38,113 bases of DNA from DASXMX01 sp035483795 (GTDB taxonomy: Bacteria > Planctomycetota > Phycisphaerae > Tepidisphaerales > Tepidisphaeraceae), in the NCBI GenBank assembly GCA_035483795.1, contig DATHPP010000469.1, positions 1 to 38,113 on the forward strand, read 5' to 3'. This document shows, in pieces, positions 24,738-31,390 of the stretch. The translations under genes and the position numbers were made by a program. The notes beneath the pieces were generated by a model. That model was given only the letters and a program-made list of their open reading frames with translations, was not told where the DNA came from and did not search any database. Numbering within the stretch: position 1 is the first letter of the stretch; each line of letters opens with the position of its first letter.

Positions 24738-26408
24738 TCAACGCATCTGAGGCCGGGGCTCGGGATTGGGACCGTCGCTGAGCTGGCGCCGAAGCTGGCG
24801 CAGTTGATCGGTGATTTGGCTCATCTGCCGTTCCATGGCATCGAGCCGGCGTTCCAGGACCTGCCGCGAGCGGTCCCGCGCCTCGTTGAGCTGGTCGCTG
24901 GCGGCGCGGAGCCGGTCACTCGCCCTGGCGAAGGCGTCGTTCTGCTGCCGATCGAAATTCATCTTCATCGGGACGTAGGACGGGGTGGGCATATCGGCCT
25001 TGGGCGCTTCGGGCGGCCTGGGGGCGTCCGGCGCCTTGGGGGCCAGGTTGGCCGGCTGGTACGTGACCGTGCGCTTCCGCCCGGCTTTTTCCATCGCGGC
25101 CAGGCGCTTCTCGGCGGCGCGAAGCTGGGCCCGTAGCGACGCGACCTCGGCGCGGGCCTTCTGGTATTCGCCGCGGTCGACGTTCTTCTGTCCGTCTTCC
25201 GCATCCGCATCGGAAATATCCGACTTCAATTCCTTGAAGTCGAAATTGACCTGCGCTTGCGGCGCGGGAACGGGCGCCACCCAGACTTGCTGCGGCGCCC
25301 GGTCCGCCGTCACCACGGGCGCCGGTGCGACGATGACCGGCTGCGGGGCCGCCGGGGGCTCGGGGGCCGCTTCCTGTCCGAAGCTCGGGGAAAGCGGCAG
25401 CAGGAATCCCGCCGCTCCGAACACCGCGGCCAGCGCCGGCCGCGTCAGCGAACGCATCGCGTTGCCTTGCTTGATCATAACCAGCCTCCTTCTGAGGTCT
25501 GTAAACTGGCCCATTGTGCTGGCCAACACTGGCACGGCAGCCGGGGCCGAAGAAATGAATTCGATTGCTTCAATCAGCGCCGCGGCGTAGCTGCGCGCCA
25601 GCCGCGGCATCGACGACACCACCCAGGCGTCGCAGCACTGCTCGGCGGCCTCGCGCAGCTCGTGCCGCGACCACCACACCAGCGGATGCCACCAGTACGC
25701 AACCGCCGCGATCAGCTCGAGCGTCCGCGTCCAGTGGTCCCGCGCCCGCAAATGGGCCAGCTCGTGGGCCAGCACGGTGTTCTGCTGGTTTTCATCGAGC
25801 CGGTCCCAGAGCGACGCCGGGAGCAGAATGCGCGGCCGCCCGGCGATCGCGCACAACATCGGCGGGATCTGGCGGTCGACGAAGGCGACCCTCGGGCAGC
25901 GCCGCAAGCCCAGGCTCCGCGCGAGCTCCGCCGTGCGAACTCGCACCGCCGGCGGCGCGGGCCGGCTGCGGCGGACGATCCGCCCAATCCGCCACAGCGA
26001 GTAGAGAATGACGCCGGAATATAGAACGCAGCCGCTCAACCAGACGACCTCCGCGATGCTCGCCCACGAAGGCCGGGCTGGCGCTGCGATCCGGGCGGGC
26101 GCTGCGATCGGCTCGGGCGCCGCGACGACGGCCTCCTCGGGAACCTCCGCGTCGGTAACCTGCCGCTCATCGCCCACTGGCGGCGCCTCGGTGGGGAGAG
26201 CTTGAGCAACCTGAGTTGTCTCCCCTGTCTGCCGATGCCACACCGGAACCGACCAGACCGGCGGCGTGATCAGCTTCAGCAGCACCACGATCCACAGCGC
26301 CCGCGTGAGCGGCGGCCGGCGCAGCAGCCGCGACAATCCCGCCACCGGCAGCGACAGCAGCATCGCGGTCAGGGCGTTGGTCAGGCCAATTTGCAGCAGC
26401 CGGTCCAC
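24738..26408 (-). CDS. M56-family (BlaR1/MecR1-like) membrane metallopeptidase
   Basis: A 556-residue membrane protein with the M56 zinc-protease domain. Hydrophobic helices are at about 8-25, 33-52, 110-130 and 318-335. The zinc site is H215-E-L-A-H219 in 'VLAHELAHLRARDHW', preceded by 'RCPRVAFVDRQIPPMLCAIAGRPRILLP', the standard family segment. In BlaR1 a penicillin-sensor domain follows. Here the C-terminal half instead holds a Pro/Ala-rich linker and a long Arg/Gln/Glu coiled coil ('KARAEVASLRAQLRAAEKRLAAMEKAG', 'DQLNEARDRSRQVLERRLDAMERQM'). The gene begins 2 bases after the BlaI-type repressor gene, so the two form an operon. It probably senses an envelope signal and inactivates the repressor by proteolysis; the signal is unknown. 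Confidence 0.9.
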   Translation of the reverse strand: MDRLLQIGLTNALTAMLLSLPVAGLSRLLRRPPLTRALWIVVLLKLITPPVWSVPVWHRQTGETTQVAQALPTEAPPVGDERQVTDAEVPEEAVVAAPEPIAAPARIAAPARPSWASIAEVVWLSGCVLYSGVILYSLWRIGRIVRRSRPAPPAVRVRTAELARSLGLRRCPRVAFVDRQIPPMLCAIAGRPRILLPASLWDRLDENQQNTVLAHELAHLRARDHWTRTLELIAAVAYWWHPLVWWSRHELREAAEQCCDAWVVSSMPRLARSYAAALIEAIEFISSAPAAVPVLASTMGQFTDLRRRLVMIKQGNAMRSLTRPALAAVFGAAGFLLPLSPSFGQEAAPEPPAAPQPVIVAPAPVVTADRAPQQVWVAPVPAPQAQVNFDFKELKSDISDADAEDGQKNVDRGEYQKARAEVASLRAQLRAAEKRLAAMEKAGRKRTVTYQPANLAPKAPDAPRPPEAPKADMPTPSYVPMKMNFDRQQNDAFARASDRLRAASDQLNEARDRSRQVLERRLDAMERQMSQITDQLRQLRRQLSDGPNPEPRPQMR

Positions 26409-26410
26409 CG

Positions 26411-26821
26411 CTACTCCTTCCGATTCCGTTTGCCTTTGGGGGATGAGTCCGATTCCTCGATCAACTCCCGCAGGGCCTTGCGTTCTTTGGCCGAGAGCGG
26501 CCTGGCTTTTCCCAGGAGCCCGAGGATCGGCGCAAACGACCCCTCGCAGAACCGCTCGGCAAGCGCCCGCAGCCCCCGCCCCAGCAGCTCCTGCCGATCC
26601 ACCGCCGCGGTGAACACGTGCACGAACAGCGCGCGGTCGCGTTCCACCAGCCCCTTGGCCTCCATCCGCTCGAGTTGTTTTTTGACGGTGGCATACTGCG
26701 CTTCATCGCCGCCGGGATGCAGGACGTCCGTGAGCTGCCGGATGCTGCATTTACCCTGCCGCCACAGCACCTGGAGAATGGCCAGCTCGGCTTCGGTGAC
26801 ATCCTGCGGTTCGCGGGGCAT
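26411..26821 (-). CDS. BlaI/MecI-family transcriptional repressor
   Basis: A 136-residue winged-helix repressor. 'DVTEAELAILQVLWRQGKCSIRQLTDVL' (helices 1-2) and 'YATVKKQLERMEAKGLVERDRALFVHVFTAAVDR' (recognition helix and wing) are the family hallmarks, and the C-terminal helices mediate dimerisation. ATG 26821 follows AAGGA by 8 bases. The M56 protease gene follows immediately, as in bla/mec operons, implying a sensor-protease that relieves repression. The candidate operator is listed separately. Confidence 0.93.
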   Translation of the reverse strand: MPREPQDVTEAELAILQVLWRQGKCSIRQLTDVLHPGGDEAQYATVKKQLERMEAKGLVERDRALFVHVFTAAVDRQELLGRGLRALAERFCEGSFAPILGLLGKARPLSAKERKALRELIEESDSSPKGKRNRKE

Positions 26822-26832
26822 AATAAGAGTCC

Positions 26833-26871
26833 TTACGTCTCGATCTTGAGCTGTTACGTCTCCAATGTCAA
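26833..26871 (-). promoter_or_regulatory. Promoter and direct-repeat operator of the BlaI-M56 operon
   Basis: On the minus strand a perfect -35 TTGACA (26871-26866) is followed after 17 bases by CAAGAT (26848-26843) as a weak -10. The 9-bp direct repeat GAGACGTAA occurs at 26862-26854 (between -35 and -10) and at 26841-26833 (just after the -10), 21 bp apart, that is two helical turns. This placement fits repression by the BlaI-type protein. Direct repeats rather than a palindrome are unusual for BlaI, though each repeat contains the self-complementary ACGT core. Confidence 0.6.
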
Positions 26872-26971
26872 GACAATGCTGCACCTGACAGACGAAACGG
26901 GCGGGGGGAATCTAACGCGGAAAACCAGAATCGCTGCGTCGCCCATGAACGAGGCGCTCGACGCCGAGACG

Positions 26972-28006
26972 TCATTGACGCCGCGCGAAGCGGATCGTCC
27001 AGCGATCTGATCCGGTCTGCTCGGAGGTGATTTCCACTGGGAGAAACCGCCGGACGACCTCGATGTTTGTCGTCGTGTGCGCGGTGAGCGGCTGGGTGAC
27101 AAACGACCCGCCGCCGGCCAGGGCAAAGGGGATGACGAGCTGGTCGGCAAGGTGCTCGCCGACGGGAACGCCTGCGGCGAGATAGCGCTTTGCCTGCTGG
27201 AGCGAATCCTCGGCGACGGCCTCGGCGCGGACGCCGCGTTGGCCAAAGCCGGTGAAGACCTCGGTCACGTGCTCGTGGGCGATCTCGATGGTCACGATGT
27301 TTCCTGGCCCCTGATCGGCGGGGAGCTGGCGGACCTGGAACGATTCCCCCGGCCAGTTCATCGCCCGCTTCACGATAGCCAGCTCGCGCAGGGCGATGTC
27401 GCCTGGCAGGCCGGCGACGACGGCTTTGCAGAGCCGCCGGCCCGCCGGGCCGCGCTCGATCAGGTCGAGCGGCAACAGCTTCGCTGCCGGCTCGATCATG
27501 GCAAAGAACCGCCCGCCGCCGGCCGGGTAGAATCCCGCGCGCTCCAGCGCCACCGACACTTTGGGGCCCATCCGGCTGACGATCGGCAAAAACGCATGCT
27601 CCAGAAAATCGAGCGGCGGGGCATGGATGTTGTGCGTCCCGCCCTCCAGCGTCAGCGTCGAAGGCCCTTCCGCCAGCAGCAGCGGCGGCAAGACCGTCTG
27701 AAGCACCAGCGTTGTGCTCCCCGCCGACCCGACGGAGAACGTGTAATCGCCGGCCTTCACCGCGCCCGGCGCGAACGTCAGAGCCCGCGACCCGATGGCC
27801 GCGCCTTCCACTTTGGCCGAGCAGAGCGTCGCCGCCGCGTTGACGGCGGTCAGATGCTGCCGCATCAGCCCCGGCTTCTGGCGGTTGGCCCGGATCTTCT
27901 CGATGCGGAACGGCTTTCCCGTCAGCATCGACAGTGCCAGCGACGACCGGAGAATCTGCCCGCCGCCCTCGCCTTGCGAGCCGTCGATGATGATCAAGTC
28001 GGACAT
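26972..28006 (-). CDS. rtcA: RNA 3'-terminal phosphate cyclase
   Basis: A 344-residue RtcA enzyme, which uses ATP to convert RNA 3'-phosphate into a 2',3'-cyclic phosphate via an enzyme-histidine-AMP intermediate. Seen: 'IDGSQGEGGGQILRSSLALSMLTGKPFRIEKIRANRQKPGL' at the N-terminus, 'EGGTHNIHAPPLDFL', 'RAGFYPAGGGRF', and the active-site region 'LTAHTTTNIEVVRRFLP' with H310. The insert domain is present. ATG 28006 gives the family N-terminus (MSDLIIIDGS); a longer in-frame start adds an unrelated 28 residues. It is the last gene of the rsr-Y RNA-rtcB set. A dispersed repeat separates it from the methyltransferase gene. Confidence 0.96.
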   Translation of the reverse strand: MSDLIIIDGSQGEGGGQILRSSLALSMLTGKPFRIEKIRANRQKPGLMRQHLTAVNAAATLCSAKVEGAAIGSRALTFAPGAVKAGDYTFSVGSAGSTTLVLQTVLPPLLLAEGPSTLTLEGGTHNIHAPPLDFLEHAFLPIVSRMGPKVSVALERAGFYPAGGGRFFAMIEPAAKLLPLDLIERGPAGRRLCKAVVAGLPGDIALRELAIVKRAMNWPGESFQVRQLPADQGPGNIVTIEIAHEHVTEVFTGFGQRGVRAEAVAEDSLQQAKRYLAAGVPVGEHLADQLVIPFALAGGGSFVTQPLTAHTTTNIEVVRRFLPVEITSEQTGSDRWTIRFARRQ

Positions 28007-28096
28007 GTGCCACCCCGTTGGAAAATGGAACGTGGTATTTCCTAAAGCTGGTTGATTTCGACGTTGCGAGCGCCGCATACATTGGTGCACGTTTTT

Positions 28097-28175
28097 GTGC
28101 CGCCGGTGCCCTCACCGGCGGTCTTGGTTGCGCAGACGTGCCGTCGGATTCCGCCGGTGAGGGCACCGGCGGCAC
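28097..28175. repeat. Dispersed palindromic repeat, GTGCCGCCGGTGCC type (copy 2)
   Basis: A 79-bp second copy of the element at 4453-4529, in the methyltransferase-rtcA spacer. It keeps both arms intact: the right arm contains CCGGTGAGGGCACCGG, where copy 1 lacks TG. The transcript of either strand would fold into a long hairpin. Confidence 0.85.
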
Positions 28176-28198
28176 TTTAATTCCAGCCCGCACGGCAA

Positions 28199-28735
28199 CT
28201 ATCGCGATCCTCGTTCTACCGCTACTTTCTGCGCCCCAACTCGCAGCTCGAAGTTCGCATAAAACTCGATCTCGTTTTTCTCGCACTTCTGCACCGTCAG
28301 GTAACCGGGATGATAGCCCGTCGGCGCGAGATTGAACGGCGCGAAGGTTCCGAGAATGGCGTTCTGCCGCCGGACCGGATACGAGATCATCACCCGCCGC
28401 GTCGTGTCGAAGTGGCACAGCAGCCGGACCGCCGTGAAAAGCTGCGACAGCGACACGTTGAAGAACGGCGGATCGCACAAAATCAGATCGAACTCGCGCT
28501 CCAGATGCCGTGGCCGATACAAATCCCACTCGACAAACCCGCGCAGGTTCGCGAATCGCCGGTCCACATCCAACACCGTCACCGCCCGCCCCCGGCGGCC
28601 AAGTTCCCGCCCCAGCATCGGCGCGCACAAACAGCACGGCTTCTCAAACGAAGCCACAAACTCCGCCAGCTCGCCGAGCGTTCGCTCGTCGAAAAAATAC
28701 TGCTCGCGGTGATGATGTTCCTCGGGCCAGTTCAT
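28199..28735 (-). CDS. N6-adenine-methyltransferase-like protein
   Basis: A 178-residue SAM-dependent methyltransferase of the family containing eukaryotic EEF1AKMT1/EFM5 and bacterial 'probable N6-adenine methyltransferases'. 'YFFDERTLGELAEFVASFEKPCCLCAPMLGRELGRRGRAVTVLDVDRRF' forms the SAM-binding strands, with 'LDVD' as the acidic motif. 'FDLILCDPPFFN' (DPPF) is the catalytic NPPY-type motif, and 'LEREFDLILCDPP' precedes it as usual. The substrate could be RNA, DNA or a lysine. Its place between rtcB and rtcA points to RNA or translation repair, but this is inference. ATG 28735 is chosen because upstream in-frame sequence is repeat-derived. Confidence 0.78.
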   Translation of the reverse strand: MNWPEEHHHREQYFFDERTLGELAEFVASFEKPCCLCAPMLGRELGRRGRAVTVLDVDRRFANLRGFVEWDLYRPRHLEREFDLILCDPPFFNVSLSQLFTAVRLLCHFDTTRRVMISYPVRRQNAILGTFAPFNLAPTGYHPGYLTVQKCEKNEIEFYANFELRVGAQKVAVERGSR

Positions 28736-28739
28736 AGTG

Positions 28740-28866
28740 CTAATTGCTCCAACGTGACACGGGTTTGCAACCCGTGCTGACGGCGTAAACCGAAAGCACC
28801 GCCTCATCAGCACATATCGACGCGGCACGTCGTCAGCACGGCTTGCAAAGCCGTGTCACATGAAAC
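28740..28866. repeat. Dispersed palindromic repeat, TGACACGGG type
   Basis: The left half contains TGACACGGGTTTGCAACCCG and the right half CGGCTTTGCAAGCCG-like sequence (CAGCACGGCTTGCAAAGCCG). Each half is a hairpin, and the two ends (TGACACGG / CCGTGTCA) are complementary to each other. The element fills the rtcB-methyltransferase spacer and contains no gene. Confidence 0.75.
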
Positions 28867-30375
28867 TCAATCATCCGCCTTATCCCCATCCTTAATCACA
28901 AACCGCGCCTTCAATCGCGCCACCTCGCTGGCCAGCCCAGCCAGCTTCACCGACTTGAGCACCTCATCAAAATCCTTGTAGGCATCCGGCGCTTCATCCT
29001 TCGGGTACGTCCGGCAGTTGCTCAGAATATCGCACCCGGCCAGCTCGGCGTCGATCGACCGCTGGTCGAGCCGGCGGATCGCATCACGGCGGCCCATCCG
29101 GCGGCCGGCGCCGTGGTTCACGCTATAGCAACTCTTCTCCGCGCCGTCGTCGGCCACCATCACCGCCGAGCCGTTCCGGGGGTTGCCGGGCAGGAGGATC
29201 GGGTGGCCGGTCTGGAAGAACGGCGTGTCGCGCAGGGCATGATGCCCCGCCGGAAACGCCCGCGTCGCGCCCTTGCGGTGCACCCAGGCGAGACGGTTGT
29301 CCACCACCTCCTGCCGGGCGATGTTGTGGCTGATGAAATAGATCAGCCGGCCCTGCACGCCGGGAATGACCGTCTGAAACGCTTCCAGAACCAGCGCGTT
29401 GATCAGCAGATGATTCACCGTCGCGAAGTTCGCGCCCAGCGCCATGTCGTCGATGTACGCATCCGCCTCGGGAGTGCCCAGCGGCGCATAAACCAGCTCC
29501 CGGTCGTTTCCCGGCAGCGGGATCGACCAGGTCTCAAACCGCTCCTGAAGCGCGCGGAACTGGCCCGATGCCAGCGCATACCCAAACCCGCGCGAGCCGC
29601 AGTGCGACAGAAACGCGACGTGATTGTCGCGCAGGCCAAAGACCTCCGCGGTCTCGCGTGCCCGCTCGGTGTCCGCAACGTGCACGATTTCGCACTCGCC
29701 AAAGTGGTTGCCGCCGCCGTAGGAGCCGAGCTGCCGGACCTTGTCCTCGAAATTCGGGATTTGTCCCGACTTGAGCAGCAGGTCGAGCCGGGAGGACAAG
29801 GCATCGGCGCTTCCGTCGCGCCCCGTGTGCGCTGCGTCTTCGCACCGCGCCGCCCATGCGGCCGGAATGCCGAGCGCCGCGCAGACCGAAGGAGATGCGC
29901 CTTCGACCGCCGCCATGAATCCCAGCTCGGCGGAGACGTGGCGTGAATGCTTTACCGAGCGCTGCCCGCGTCCCGCGCCGGTCGGCGTGCGATCGACGAT
30001 CGCGTCGATCAGCGCCCGCCGGGTCTTCACGTCCGCCACCGCCTCAGCGGGAAGTTCGAGCTGGAGCAGACTCATCGAACACTTGATGTCTACTCCCACC
30101 GGACCCGGATAAATGTGCGTCGGCGACACCAGCACGCATCCCACCGGCGCGCCATATCCGCAGTGCGCATCCGGATTGAGCACCAAGTCCGTCACGCCGG
30201 GCGCAGATCGCGAATTCAGTGCCTGCTCAAGACAGATCGCGTCAAACGAATCGCGGATCGACTCGGTCCCGATGACCGTGATCGGTTTGCCGCGACCGTC
30301 GCGCGGGGGCAGAAGTGCCGTCGCATCGCCGGTCGACACCAGCGTCGGCTTCACATGATTGTTGGCTAATAGCAT
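28867..30375 (-). CDS. rtcB: RNA ligase RtcB
   Basis: A 502-residue GTP/Mn2+-dependent RNA ligase that joins 3'-phosphate or 2',3'-cyclic-phosphate ends to 5'-OH ends, for example in cleaved tRNA. Metal and guanylylation residues are in place: D96 and C99 in 'VGVDIKCSMS', H224 in 'GGGNHFGE', H258 in 'LSHCGSRGFG', H350 in 'FISHN', and the nucleophile H421 in 'YSVNHGAGRRMGRR'. 'AHCGYGAPVGCVL' near the N-terminus is also diagnostic. ATG 30375 follows AAGGGG by five bases. It lies downstream of rsr and three Y-like RNAs, the classic order of the rtc RNA-repair operon. The 132-aa orphan gene ends 13 bases before its start. Confidence 0.97.
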   Translation of the reverse strand: MLLANNHVKPTLVSTGDATALLPPRDGRGKPITVIGTESIRDSFDAICLEQALNSRSAPGVTDLVLNPDAHCGYGAPVGCVLVSPTHIYPGPVGVDIKCSMSLLQLELPAEAVADVKTRRALIDAIVDRTPTGAGRGQRSVKHSRHVSAELGFMAAVEGASPSVCAALGIPAAWAARCEDAAHTGRDGSADALSSRLDLLLKSGQIPNFEDKVRQLGSYGGGNHFGECEIVHVADTERARETAEVFGLRDNHVAFLSHCGSRGFGYALASGQFRALQERFETWSIPLPGNDRELVYAPLGTPEADAYIDDMALGANFATVNHLLINALVLEAFQTVIPGVQGRLIYFISHNIARQEVVDNRLAWVHRKGATRAFPAGHHALRDTPFFQTGHPILLPGNPRNGSAVMVADDGAEKSCYSVNHGAGRRMGRRDAIRRLDQRSIDAELAGCDILSNCRTYPKDEAPDAYKDFDEVLKSVKLAGLASEVARLKARFVIKDGDKADD

Positions 30376-30388
30376 CGCATCCCCTTCA

Positions 30389-30787
30389 TCAGAGCGGCAG
30401 ATTGATTCCCAGCTTCTGGGCACAGGCGATCAATTCCGCGTCTTCCAATAGTCGCATCTTTTCACACCGCTTGAGGAACCGCCTGGAAACCTCCAGGACA
30501 TCGCGCTTGGCCGTCGCGCGGTCCGAATATTTGGTGCTCCGCGTTGCCAGGCCAAATGTGTTGTGACCCCACTCATCCTGTTCCGCCTCGGAAGCGTACT
30601 TCATGGTCGCCTTCCGAAGCCGGTCGAATCGGTCCTGGTAGCCGTCGATCACATCGAGGCAATGCTTCGCTTCGCCGATCCAGAAGCCGGCGTTGGCGGC
30701 ATAACCTGCAAACCGCTGCGGCTCGCCGTCACAGGCGCGCGTCAGCACGCGAACCAGCGCCGAGCTGATTTCTTCGATGTAGGTCAT
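30389..30787 (-). CDS. 132-aa orphan in the RNA-repair operon
   Basis: A 132-residue protein starting at ATG 30787, six bases after GGAGG, immediately behind the third Y-like RNA. It appears all-alpha, with a first helix 'TYIEEISSALVRVLTRACDGE' and a C-terminal basic helix set ('KRDVLEVSRRFLKRCEKMRLLEDAELIACAQKLG'). There are no cysteine clusters, membrane helices or recognised catalytic motifs. The 13-base gap to rtcB indicates co-transcription. Because it sits between the RNAs and the ligase, it may bind RNA or RtcB, but no function is shown. Confidence 0.75.
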   Translation of the reverse strand: MTYIEEISSALVRVLTRACDGEPQRFAGYAANAGFWIGEAKHCLDVIDGYQDRFDRLRKATMKYASEAEQDEWGHNTFGLATRSTKYSDRATAKRDVLEVSRRFLKRCEKMRLLEDAELIACAQKLGINLPL

Positions 30788-30803
30788 GGCACGCCTCCAA
30801 AAG

Positions 30804-30928
30804 CGCGACGACAATCATTGGAGAAACAATCCGCTGCTCTTCCGCTGAGCTACGTCCGCTTTCGCGGCCGGCGGGATTCGAACCCGCGTCCTTCGGTTTA
30901 ATGTAGTTCCTCCGGCATTCGTCGCGCC
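30804..30928 (-). ncRNA. Y-like RNA 3 (YrlA type, permuted tRNA mimic)
   Basis: Reading the minus strand, a perfect 9-bp closing stem GCGCGACGA (30928-30920) pairs with TCGTCGCGC (30812-30804). CGAAUGC (30922-30916) on the 5' strand and GAUUGUCG (30817-30810) on the 3' strand flank an internal loop. An upper stem GGAGGAAC/GUUUCUCC (with one G-U) follows. The tRNA-like part then comes in permuted order: T-arm GCGGG-UUCGAAU-CCCGC (30888-30872), acceptor-like stem CGGCCGC/GCGGACG with one mismatch closed by a GAAA tetraloop (30871-30854), U8-A9, D-arm GCUC-AGCGGAA-GAGC (30851-30837). A UUUU tract follows the stem at 30803-30800. This is the known design of bacterial Y RNAs that bind Ro60/Rsr. 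Confidence 0.85.
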
Positions 30929-30945
30929 CCCGCCTGGTTCGAGAC

Positions 30946-31095
30946 TCCTGCGGCACGGATTCCCGTGGCACGGGCTTCCAGCCCGTGCGTGCGGGCATCG
31001 ACTGGTGATGGTCCGACCATTCGCAGTCACTCACCGCATTGCGCCGCGAGCACGGGCTGGGAGCCGGCTGGGAGCCCGTGCCACGGAAAACCCGT
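30946..31095. repeat. Dispersed palindromic element, CACGGGCTTCC type (second copy)
   Basis: It begins CTCCTGCGGCACGGATTCCC, contains the hairpin GCACGGGCTTCCAGCCCGTGC at 30969-30989, and ends with AGCCCGTGCCACGG. The interior carries a separate hairpin at 31001-31029 (GACTG-ATGGT pairing with ACCAT-CAGTC on either strand). It is related to the element at 2122-2285 and separates two of the Y-like RNAs. Confidence 0.6.
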
Positions 31096-31156
31096 TCGCA
31101 CGCCCGGTTCACGCACACCTATCAACGAGTCAAGACCTTTCACCTGCCGGCGGGGT

Positions 31157-31180
31157 GCAGGCTGGAAAGCCTGCACCACA
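31157..31180. repeat. GTGCAGGC hairpin
   Basis: GGTGCAGGCT and AGCCTGCACC pair around a short loop just downstream of Y-like RNA 2's terminator. It resembles the dispersed hairpin elements seen elsewhere in the window. Confidence 0.5.
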
Positions 31181-31204
31181 AAAAGCCGAGCGTCGACGCC
31201 GGCC
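31181..31204 (-). terminator. Terminator-like hairpin after Y-like RNA 2
   Basis: On the minus strand GCCGGCGT pairs with ACGCTCGGC (one bulged T) around a tiny loop, followed by TTTTT (31185-31181). The hairpin shares the 3' strand of the RNA's closing stem, so folding of the RNA and termination would compete. It could end a short Y RNA transcript while letting some polymerase pass to rtcB. Confidence 0.6.
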
Positions 31205-31353
31205 GCGACAATCGGTGGACGAGACACGCGCTCTATCCAAGCTGAGCTACAGCCCGTTGGTTTCCTGGTCAGCAGGGCTGGTGGGATTTGAACCCACGAC
31301 CTCGAGGGGAGAAACCTGTAGTCCCAATCCGCATTCGCGATTCTTCGGCGTCT
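31196..31353 (-). ncRNA. Y-like RNA 2 (YrlA type, permuted tRNA mimic)
   Basis: Minus strand: the closing stem GACGCCG (31353-31347) pairs with CGGCGUC (31202-31196). A second stem CGCGA/UCGCG follows, with CGAAUGC (31338-31332) on the 5' strand and GAUUGUCGCG (31214-31205) on the 3' strand, then upper stem GGAC/GUCC. The tRNA-like part is permuted: a canonical T-arm GUGGG-UUCAAAU-CCCAC (31298-31282), acceptor-like CAGCCC/GGGCUG (31281-31276 with 31256-31251) closed by a 19-nt loop, U-A, then D-arm GCUC-AGCUUGGAUA-GAGC (31248-31231). CGAAUGC, GGNACUACA and UCCANNGAUUGUCG are shared with Y-like RNA 3. An ordinary tRNA search would see the two halves in reversed order. Confidence 0.85.
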
Positions 31354-31359
31354 GGCCTC

Positions 31360-31378
31360 GCGGGTTACCGGCCCGCGG
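31360..31378 (-). other. Hairpin between Y-like RNAs 1 and 2
   Basis: CGCGGG and CCCGCG form a perfect 6-bp stem with a 7-nt loop. It could be a processing or stabilising hairpin between the two RNAs; there is no T tract. Confidence 0.45.
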
Positions 31379-31390
31379 TGCGTATCAAGG

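Noticed and set aside
26868..28637. Long minus-strand frame overlapping rtcA and the methyltransferase
   Set aside because: It is out of frame with both recognised enzymes and runs through a dispersed repeat.
31001..31029. Fourth Y-like RNA centred on a GACTG/ATGGT hairpin
   Set aside because: It has a CGAAUGG motif but no UUGUCG partner strand, T-arm or D-arm, and it lies inside a dispersed repeat.
31196..31353. Canonical or split tRNA gene (T-arm and D-arm halves visible)
   Set aside because: The halves are in reversed order, no anticodon loop can be built, and the outer strands pair with each other and share motifs with two neighbouring units. Y RNA architecture next to rsr explains this better than a permuted functional tRNA.
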